Positions 5,870 to 10,726 of a DNA stretch of 10,726 bases are shown here, piece by piece (positions within the stretch are counted from its first letter, which is position 1; each line of letters starts with the position of its first letter). The notes under the pieces were generated by a model. It did not search any database. It had not been told where the DNA came from and saw only the letters and a program-made list of their open reading frames with translations. A program made the translations under genes and the position numbers. This DNA is from Bacteroidia bacterium (GTDB lineage: Bacteria > Planctomycetota > Phycisphaerae > Phycisphaerales > SM1A02): positions 1-10,726 of the forward strand of contig JASGCG010000027.1 of assembly GCA_030054235.1 (NCBI GenBank), written 5' to 3'.

Positions 5870-5920
5870 TAGGAGGGTCGCGCTCGCGGCAACCCCGACA
5901 GCGCAGAAGGAACACCAACC

Positions 5921-7813
5921 ATGTCCACCGGCAAGATCATCGGCATTGACCTCGGCACCACCAACAGCGTCGTCGCCATCATGGAAGGCGGCCAGCCCAA
6001 GGTGCTGATCAACGCCAGCGGCAACCGCACCACTCCGTCCGTCGTCGGCTTCACCGAGAAGGGTGAGCGCCTCGTCGGCCAGCCAGCCCGCCACCAGCAG
6101 GTCACCAATCCCAAGAACACCGTCTTCAGCATCAAGCGCTTCATGGGCCGCCGCGCCGGCGAAGTCCAGGGCGAGCAGAAGACCGTCCCCTACTCCGTGC
6201 TCGGCGGCGCCGATGACCTCGTCAAGGTCGACATCCGCGGCAAGCAGTACACCCCGCCCGAGATCAGCGCGATGGTGCTGCAGGAACTCAAGAAGATCGC
6301 CGAGGACTACCTCGGCGAGAAGGTCGAGCGCGCGGTGATCACCGTGCCGGCCTACTTCAACGACAGCCAGCGCCAGGCGACCAAGGATGCTGGCGAGATC
6401 GCCGGTCTCAAGGTCGAGCGCATCATCAACGAGCCCACCGCCGCTGCACTCGCCTACGGCCTCGAGAAGAAGAAGAATGCGCGCATCGCCGTGTTCGACC
6501 TCGGTGGCGGCACCTTCGACATCTCGGTGCTCGATGTGGGCGATGGCGTCTTCGAGGTGCTCGCCAGCAATGGCGACGGCCACCTCGGCGGAGATGACTT
6601 CGACCAGCGCCTGATCGACTTCATCGCCGAGGACTTCCGCAAGAAGGAAGGCATCGACGTCCGCAAGGACCCGATGGCCCTGCAGCGCCTGAAGGAAGCT
6701 GCGGAAAAGGCCAAGATCGAGCTCTCAAGCGCCATGGAGACCTCGGTCAACCTGCCGTTCATCACGGCCGACCAGAACGGGCCCAAGCACCTGCAGTGCA
6801 CCGTCACGCGCGCCACGTTCGAGAGCCTGTGCAACGACCTCTTCGATCGCCTGCGCACGCCGTGCGAACAGTGCCTCAAGGATGCCAAGCTTTCGGCGGG
6901 CGACATCCAGGAAGTCGTCATGGTCGGTGGCTCCATCCGCATCCCGCGCGTGCAGCAGATGGCCAAGGAGATCTTCCGCACCGACAAGCTCGACCTCTCG
7001 ATCAATCCCGACGAAGTCGTGGCGATCGGTGCGGCGATCCAGGGTGGCGTGCTGCAGGGCGAGGTGAAGGACGTGCTCCTGCTCGACGTCACGCCGCTCT
7101 CGCTGGGCGTCGAGACGCTCGGTGGCGTCATGACCACGCTCATCGCGCGCAACACCACGATCCCGACCGCCAAGAAGGAAGTCTTCTCGACCGCGGCCGA
7201 CAACCAGACCAGCGTGACCATCCACGTCTTGCAGGGCGAGCGCCAGTTCGCCCAGGACAACCGCAGCCTCGGCCGCTTCGATCTCACCGGGATCGCCAGC
7301 GCTCCCCGCGGCGTGCCGCAGGTCGAGGTCGAGTTCAACATCGATGCCAACGGCATCCTCAACGTGAAGGCGACCGACAAGTCCACGGGCAAGGCGCAGG
7401 AAATCAAGATCACCGGTTCCAGCGGCCTGAGCAAGGATGAAGTCGAGCGCATGGCCAAGGAAGCCGAGGCCCACGCCGCCGAGGACAAGGCACGCCGCGA
7501 ACTCGTCGACCTGAAGAACCAGGCCGAACAGGTCTGCTACGCCACCGAGAAGGCGCTCGCCGAGCATGGCACGAAGGTCAGCGCCGAGACCCGCGCGTCG
7601 GTCGAGTCCGCGGTCTCCAACCTTCGCGAACGCGTGAAGGGCGAGGACCGCGCCGCGATCGAGGCCGCCATGAAGCAGCTCAACGATGCTTCGATGGAAC
7701 TGGGCAAGGTCGTCTATGAGTCGACCAAGGACCAGGCAGGCGGCGCGCAGGCGCAGGGCAAGCAGGGCGACGATGTGATCGACGCTGAGTACGAGGTCAA
7801 GGACGGAAACTGA
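5921..7813 (+). CDS. dnaK: Chaperone protein DnaK (Hsp70)
   Basis: 630 residues, close to the usual length of about 640. The ATG at 5921 has AAGGA 9 nt upstream. DnaK uses ATP hydrolysis to bind and release unfolded polypeptides in the cytoplasm, with DnaJ and GrpE as partners. Seen: phosphate-binding GIDLGTTNSVVAIMEGG (8-24), the HSP70 signatures VFDLGGGTFDISVLDVGDG and VVMVGGSIRIPRVQ, the hydrophobic interdomain linker DVLLLDVTPLSLG (about 384-396), a substrate-binding beta domain (ETLGGVMTTLIARNTTIPT... SLGRFDLTGI) and a helical lid (about 500-600). The C-terminal tail ends in DDVIDAEYEVKDGN, close to the DnaK EEVD-like end. A small oddity is GGSIR, where most DnaKs have a Thr, Ser or Met in place of this Ile. 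Transcription probably starts at the sigma-54 promoter at 5853. No grpE or dnaJ follows; the next gene is ptsI after 437 nt. Confidence 0.98.
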   Translation: MSTGKIIGIDLGTTNSVVAIMEGGQPKVLINASGNRTTPSVVGFTEKGERLVGQPARHQQVTNPKNTVFSIKRFMGRRAGEVQGEQKTVPYSVLGGADDLVKVDIRGKQYTPPEISAMVLQELKKIAEDYLGEKVERAVITVPAYFNDSQRQATKDAGEIAGLKVERIINEPTAAALAYGLEKKKNARIAVFDLGGGTFDISVLDVGDGVFEVLASNGDGHLGGDDFDQRLIDFIAEDFRKKEGIDVRKDPMALQRLKEAAEKAKIELSSAMETSVNLPFITADQNGPKHLQCTVTRATFESLCNDLFDRLRTPCEQCLKDAKLSAGDIQEVVMVGGSIRIPRVQQMAKEIFRTDKLDLSINPDEVVAIGAAIQGGVLQGEVKDVLLLDVTPLSLGVETLGGVMTTLIARNTTIPTAKKEVFSTAADNQTSVTIHVLQGERQFAQDNRSLGRFDLTGIASAPRGVPQVEVEFNIDANGILNVKATDKSTGKAQEIKITGSSGLSKDEVERMAKEAEAHAAEDKARRELVDLKNQAEQVCYATEKALAEHGTKVSAETRASVESAVSNLRERVKGEDRAAIEAAMKQLNDASMELGKVVYESTKDQAGGAQAQGKQGDDVIDAEYEVKDGN

Positions 7814-7889
7814 TCGCGCTTCCCACTGCGCAGGTGTGGCGACCTCGCTGGCCAGCCATCGCTGCGCGCAGGACAGCACCGACCTAGTC

Positions 7890-7916
7890 GTCAGGGCAAC
7901 GAAGCAGTCAGGGCAA
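7890..7916. repeat. Two-copy direct repeat GTCAGGGCAA, 17-bp period
   Basis: GTCAGGGCAA occurs at 7890-7899 and 7907-7916, with similar bases before each copy (AGTC and AGCA). The second copy merges into the A-run that serves as the T-run of the minus-strand terminator. It could be a tandem duplication or a pair of protein-binding half-sites. Confidence 0.5.
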
Positions 7917-7947
7917 AAAATGAGCCGCGGCCCCCATGGGCCGCGGC
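7915..7947 (-). terminator. Rho-independent terminator on the minus strand
   Basis: GCCGCGGCCC (7924-7933) and GGGCCGCGGC (7938-7947) form a perfect 10-bp GC-rich stem with a 4-nt loop. Read on the minus strand the stem is followed by TCA and six T's (complement of 7915-7920), the classical layout. On the plus strand, downstream of dnaK, the hairpin is followed only by CGTCCCTAT, so it is a weaker terminator for dnaK. No minus-strand gene ends here. Confidence 0.65.
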
Positions 7948-8026
7948 CGTCCCTATCCCTATGCGCCCGCAGGGAGGTGCGGGCGAGAGGTTCGTCGGGC
8001 GCACCGAAACAGCGAGCGGCCCATCA

Positions 8027-8045
8027 GTGATACGGAATCTATCAC
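8027..8045. promoter_or_regulatory. Operator-like dyad GTGATA-N7-TATCAC
   Basis: A perfect 6-bp inverted repeat with a 7-nt spacer (19 bp in total), about 205 nt upstream of ptsI. It is the first of three evenly spaced dyads. The regulator family is not identified; the spacing does not fit a CRP site. Confidence 0.4.
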
Positions 8046-8052
8046 CGGATCC

Positions 8053-8064
8053 CTTGCCAGCAAG
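8053..8064. promoter_or_regulatory. Operator-like dyad CTTGC-CA-GCAAG
   Basis: A 12-bp near-perfect palindrome whose centre is about 22 bp from the dyad on its left and 24 bp from the one on its right. As a hairpin its loop would be too tight, so a protein-binding site is more likely. Confidence 0.35.
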
Positions 8065-8075
8065 CGCCTCGTGCA

Positions 8076-8089
8076 CCCAAACGTTTGGG
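8076..8089. promoter_or_regulatory. LacI-family-type operator CCCAAACGTTTGGG
   Basis: A perfect 14-bp palindrome with the AAACGTTT core around a central CpG that is characteristic of LacI/GalR-family operators (GalR, PurR, FruR and CcpA sites share it). It lies 161 nt upstream of ptsI, which suits sugar-dependent control of a phosphotransferase gene. No LacI-family regulator is encoded in the window. Confidence 0.5.
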
Positions 8090-8193
8090 AATCTCTGCGC
8101 CTTTCAACCCGCCCTGAACCCGGATCTTGCGCTCGGACCGCCGCGCATCGACAGATCCCCTTCCGGCTGCTAGGGTTGCGCGCTCGCCAGACC

Positions 8194-8234
8194 GTCTCCC
8201 CTGGACCGAGGCCGGCGCCTCGGGGCTCGGAGAC
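8194..8234 (+). promoter_or_regulatory. Long stem-loop in the ptsI leader
   Basis: An outer stem GTCTCC (8194-8199) with GGAGAC (8229-8234) encloses an inner perfect stem CCGAGGC (8206-8212) with GCCTCGG (8217-8223) and a CGGC loop. The structure ends 6 nt before the AGGAG ribosome binding site (8241-8245), so it could affect translation initiation. It has no T-run and is not terminator-like. Confidence 0.45.
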
Positions 8235-8250
8235 CGCATCAGGAGCCGCC

Positions 8251-10002
8251 ATGAACGCCATCCGAGGCATCGCTGCAAGTCCGGGAATCGCCATCGGCAC
8301 GGCCGTGATCGTGGCCGAGAGCCTAAGCCAGGTCAGTTTCCGGCAGGTCGCGCCCGAGGAGGTCGCCGAGGAGCGAACACGGCTCGAAGCCGCCCTGGCC
8401 GAAAGCGCTGCCGAACTGACCGAGCTCCGAGATGCCAGCGCCGCCACCATGGGGCGCGAGGCTGCGGCGATCTTCGATTTCCACCTGGGGCTGCTTCGGG
8501 ACCGTTCGCTCGTGGGGGCGATCGTCGCCGACATCGAGCGCGAGCAGGTCTGCGCCGAGTACGCGGCCAGCGAGAACTTCGTGAAGTTCGCCGACCGGCT
8601 TCGTGCGCTGCCGGACCCCATGTTCCAGGAGCGCGCGGGCGACGTGGTTGACCTCGAGCGACGCGTGGTGAGCAAGCTCATCGGTGCGAGCGGCAAGCGG
8701 CTGAAGGATCTTGGCGGGCCGGCGGTCGTGATCGCGCACGAGCTCACGCCGAGCCAGACCGCGGAGTTCCACCGCGCCAAGGTGGTTGCCTTCGCCACCG
8801 ACGCCGGCGGCCTGACGGGGCACACGAGCATCATCGCGCGCGCCCTGGCGATGCCCGCCGTCGTGGGCTGCAAGGACGCCACCGTGCAGGTCGAGGATGG
8901 GGATCTCGTGATCGTCGACGGGGATGCGGGGCAGCTCGTCGTGCGACCGGACGAAGCCGTGCTGGCGCACTATCGCGCGCTCGCGCATCGCAGCGAGGCC
9001 CGGCGCGGCGCGCTGCGCGAGGGCGCCGACCTGCCGAGCGTGACGCGCGACGGCACGACCGTCCACCTGCTCGGGAACATTGAGTTTCCCGATGAAATCA
9101 CGGCGGTGCTCGCCAACGGCGGCAGCGGCGTCGGGCTCTACCGGACGGAGTTCCTCTACCTGACCAGCCCGCGCGTGCCCACTGAAGAGGAGCACTACCG
9201 CGCCTACGCCCGCGCGGTGGAACTCTGCGCTGGCCGCACCTTGGTCATCCGCACGCTCGATCTGGGTGCGGACAAGTACACGCAGGAACACCTGGAAGAA
9301 CCCGAGCGCAATCCCTTCCTCGGCCTGCGCAGCATTCGCTTCTGCCTTCAGAACCCAGCGCTCTTCCGGACCCAGCTGCGGGCGCTCCTTCGCGCGAGCG
9401 CTCTGGGCCCGATCAAGGTCATGCTGCCCCTGGTCAGCAACGTCATGGAACTGCGCCAGACGCGGATGATGGTGCATGACCTTTGCGAGGATCTGGACGA
9501 AGAGGGCATCCGTTACGACCGGAACCTGCAGATCGGGATCATGATCGAGGTCCCCAGCGCCGCGCTGATGGCCCGCACCCTGGCCACCGAAAGCGCCTTC
9601 TTCAGCGTCGGGACCAACGACCTGATCCAGTACACCCTGGCGGTCGACCGCGGCAACGAACGGGTCGCCCCCCTCTATAACGGCGCGAATCCCGCGGTCC
9701 TGACGTTGATCAAGGCCAGCGTCCGGGCCGCCGCGAATGCCGGAATCGACTGCAGCCTGTGCGGCGAACTCGCCGGGGAGCCCTTGTTCACCTGCTTGCT
9801 GCTGGGGTTCGGCTTCCGTACACTCTCCATGGCTCCCGCGCAGATTCCCGCCGTCAAGCGGGTCGTGCGCGCGACCACGATCGAACACTGCGAGCTCATC
9901 GCGAGGAAGGTGGGCTCGTTCGACTCGGACAGGCAGGTGCTCTCGTACCTGCAGGACGAACTTCGAAAGGTCGACCCCGACGCCGTGAACCTCGACGGCT
10001 GA
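8251..10002 (+). CDS. ptsI: PTS enzyme I (phosphoenolpyruvate-protein phosphotransferase)
   Basis: 583 residues, the normal size. The ATG at 8251 has AGGAG 5 nt upstream, and homology starts there (MNAIRGIAASPGIAIG). Enzyme I takes phosphate from phosphoenolpyruvate onto a histidine and passes it to HPr, the first step of sugar uptake and PTS signalling in the cytoplasm. Seen: an N-terminal HPr-binding helical region (about 1-145); the active-site loop AGGLTGHTSIIARALAMPAVVG with His191; the PEP-binding TIM-barrel domain with GLYRTEFLY (R298), IRTLDLGADK and NPFLGLRSIR; a second signature IMIEVPSAALMA and FSVGTNDLIQYTLAVDRGNERVAPLY; and the catalytic Cys504 in CGELAGE. All key residues are present. 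The residue before the active His is Gly (TGHTS) where E. coli has Ser. No ptsH, HPr kinase or sugar permease lies nearby, so it may serve a partial or regulatory PTS. Confidence 0.97.
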   Translation: MNAIRGIAASPGIAIGTAVIVAESLSQVSFRQVAPEEVAEERTRLEAALAESAAELTELRDASAATMGREAAAIFDFHLGLLRDRSLVGAIVADIEREQVCAEYAASENFVKFADRLRALPDPMFQERAGDVVDLERRVVSKLIGASGKRLKDLGGPAVVIAHELTPSQTAEFHRAKVVAFATDAGGLTGHTSIIARALAMPAVVGCKDATVQVEDGDLVIVDGDAGQLVVRPDEAVLAHYRALAHRSEARRGALREGADLPSVTRDGTTVHLLGNIEFPDEITAVLANGGSGVGLYRTEFLYLTSPRVPTEEEHYRAYARAVELCAGRTLVIRTLDLGADKYTQEHLEEPERNPFLGLRSIRFCLQNPALFRTQLRALLRASALGPIKVMLPLVSNVMELRQTRMMVHDLCEDLDEEGIRYDRNLQIGIMIEVPSAALMARTLATESAFFSVGTNDLIQYTLAVDRGNERVAPLYNGANPAVLTLIKASVRAAANAGIDCSLCGELAGEPLFTCLLLGFGFRTLSMAPAQIPAVKRVVRATTIEHCELIARKVGSFDSDRQVLSYLQDELRKVDPDAVNLDG

Positions 10003-10055
10003 CGGTCGACGCAACGGAACAGGCGCCCCTCGCGCCGCCCCCCGCTGAAGACCCC

Positions 10056-10070
10056 CGGGCCCATGGCCCG
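10056..10070 (+). terminator. GC-rich stem-loop downstream of ptsI
   Basis: CGGGCC (10056-10061) pairs with GGCCCG (10065-10070) around a CAT loop, 54 nt after the ptsI stop. No T-run follows, so termination strength is doubtful. It may be a 3'-end protecting hairpin. Confidence 0.35.
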
Positions 10071-10187
10071 CGGCAGGACAGCGCCCGGGCGTGCGAGCGG
10101 CGCGGGCAGACGGCGGCGATGAACACCTTGAACGGCACCAACAACGACCATCCGTCACGCGCGCACCATGCGCCCGCGGCGCGCTGT

Positions 10188-10218
10188 GGTCATGGTGACC
10201 CATCCGCACTGTGCGGAT
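10188..10218. promoter_or_regulatory. Two adjacent palindromic sites before the last gene
   Basis: GGTCA-TGG-TGACC (10188-10200) is followed at once by ATCCGCAC-T-GTGCGGAT (10202-10218), a perfect 8-bp dyad with a single central base. They lie 61-91 nt upstream of the next start codon, a usual position for an operator. The regulator is unknown. As hairpins their loops would be too tight, so protein binding is more likely. Confidence 0.5.
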
Positions 10219-10278
10219 CCCAGGGAGCGCATCACCCCGACTGCCATGCTGGCCGCGACATCGCGGCAGGATTCACTC

Positions 10279-10726
10279 ATGGCAGGCACGAACGCAGACT
10301 CGCACGACGACACGACCGCTAAGGGCCGCAAGCCCGCAGCCGACCAGGCCGACGCCGGCCAGGCCCACCTCCCCACCACGCCGCACGGCGACGCGGATGA
10401 TTCAACCCATGAATCGGTGCACGGCGCCGAAGATGCCGTCGTCGACCTGACCGATGCCGGTGACGACGAACCGATCGAACCCGATCCCGAAGCGATCGAA
10501 CGCGTGGTCGAACGGATCGACGCACAGCCCTCGGCCGAAGACCTGCGCACCCCGTCCGCCGGCGACGATGGCGACGCGGAACTCCTGCCGATCGAGCCGG
10601 TGACCGCGCCCACCAACCTGATGGATGACGAGGCCCAGGTCATCGCTTCCGATGACGAGGCTCACGACGAACACCACGACGGCCACGACGAAGCCGCCGA
10701 GAAGAGCATGGCCGCCGTGAGCGAGG
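10279..10726 (+). CDS. Acidic His/Asp-rich protein of unknown function, N-terminal part (runs off window)
   Basis: 149 codons are visible and the frame is open at the edge. The ATG at 10279 is chosen because AGGA lies 7 nt upstream; in-frame ATGs at 10246, 10192 and 10168 lack a ribosome binding site and fall on or near the palindromic sites. The visible part is strongly acidic and of low complexity, rich in Asp, Glu, Ala, His and Pro. It includes EPIEPDPEAIERVVERIDAQ (a short amphipathic helix) and a cluster DDEAHDEHHDGHDEAAEKS. There is no signal peptide, membrane segment or recognised domain. Such a disordered N-terminal tail often precedes a folded domain that would lie outside the window, so no function is assigned. 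The His/Asp cluster could bind metal, but that is a guess. Confidence 0.65.
   Translation, partial: MAGTNADSHDDTTAKGRKPAADQADAGQAHLPTTPHGDADDSTHESVHGAEDAVVDLTDAGDDEPIEPDPEAIERVVERIDAQPSAEDLRTPSAGDDGDAELLPIEPVTAPTNLMDDEAQVIASDDEAHDEHHDGHDEAAEKSMAAVSE

Larger units (their letters stand above)
7814..8250. other. 437-bp gene-free interval between dnaK and ptsI
   Basis: No convincing coding region lies here on either strand. The open frame that runs into ptsI from 7936 has low-complexity, shadow-like composition and no ribosome binding site. Contents in order: a 10-bp palindrome GCTGGCCAGC (7847-7856), a direct repeat (7890-7916), a minus-strand terminator (7915-7947), three spaced dyads (8027-8089) and a stem-loop leader (8194-8234). 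Together these indicate a regulatory region for ptsI and possibly an RNA on the opposite strand. Confidence 0.6.

Noticed and set aside
5793..5920. CIRCE or sigma-32 promoter upstream of dnaK
   Set aside because: No TTAGCACTC-N9-GAGTGCTAA dyad or CTTGAA/CCCAT pair was found. The only strong match is the sigma-54 element.
6725..7879. Long minus-strand open frames opposite dnaK (also 6454-7488 and 5519-6583)
   Set aside because: Shadow frames from codon bias in GC-rich dnaK. Antisense-dnaK frames have been mis-annotated as NAD-specific glutamate dehydrogenase in databases. The composition is low-complexity and there are no start signals.
7936..8250. N-terminal extension of ptsI by 105 codons
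   Set aside because: The extension has no homology, no ribosome binding site and covers the dyads and leader stem-loop. The ATG at 8251 has AGGAG and begins with the family N-terminus.
8323..10209. 628-codon minus-strand open frame opposite ptsI
   Set aside because: It lies opposite a clear enzyme I gene, has repetitive shadow-like composition and shows no recognisable domain.
10120..10322. 67-codon His-rich plus-strand frame starting at 10120
   Set aside because: No ribosome binding site, composition typical of a shifted frame, and it overlaps the better supported gene starting at 10279.
10155..10686. Minus-strand frames opposite the last gene (Ser/Val/Gly-rich)
   Set aside because: They are complements of the acidic, His/Asp-rich frame and have no start signals or domains.
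1..10726. Insertion sequences, CRISPR arrays, tRNA or rRNA genes, prophage or toxin-antitoxin modules
   Set aside because: None seen: no transposase or integrase motifs, no regularly spaced repeats, and no cloverleaf or rRNA-like sequence recognised.

Overview
The window is GC-rich bacterial DNA carrying ordinary cellular genes, with no sign of a phage, plasmid or insertion sequence. A planctomycete, perhaps of the Phycisphaerae, is the most likely source. The main evidence is a pseudopilin-like protein with both the FTLIELL N-terminal segment and an exact H-X9-DG motif, a combination typical of Planctomycetes and related PVC bacteria. The taxonomic call is an inference.

Layout, left to right. 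(1) The 3' part of an ABC-F ATPase gene (+, 3-1031), cut by the window edge. (2) Converging on it, a minus-strand ECF sigma factor gene (2171-2725) followed by a membrane anti-sigma gene of RskA type (1065-2039), a typical regulator and inhibitor pair. (3) Divergent from the sigma gene, a pseudopilin-like H-X9-DG protein (+, 3002-3796); the shared 276-bp gap holds two TTGCGCAA palindromes and several stem-loops. (4) A minus-strand two-gene unit read from the right: a HAL2/CysQ-like 3'(2'),5'-bisphosphate nucleotidase (4762-5766), then, 2 nt after its stop, a membrane-anchored endonuclease/exonuclease/phosphatase-fold protein with altered catalytic residues (3833-4759). (5) Divergent from that unit, dnaK (+, 5921-7813), preceded by a consensus-perfect sigma-54 (-24/-12) promoter. 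(6) A 437-bp gene-free stretch (7814-8250) with a 17-bp-period direct repeat, a strong terminator pointing to the minus strand, a row of three inverted repeats including a LacI-type CCCAAACGTTTGGG, and a leader stem-loop. (7) ptsI, enzyme I of the phosphotransferase system (+, 8251-10002), without a neighbouring ptsH. (8) A 276-bp gap with a 17-bp palindromic operator-like site, then the start of an acidic, His/Asp-rich protein of unknown function (+, 10279 to the edge).

The genes do not form one pathway. The common thread is regulation: an ECF sigma/anti-sigma pair, an alternative-sigma promoter at a chaperone gene, and several dyad sites in the intergenic regions. The most noteworthy signals are the sigma-54 promoter of dnaK, the Walker A Ser-to-Arg change in the ABC-F protein, the dyad cluster and minus-strand terminator before ptsI, and the degenerate EEP protein. 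I did not find a clearly new multi-gene system.
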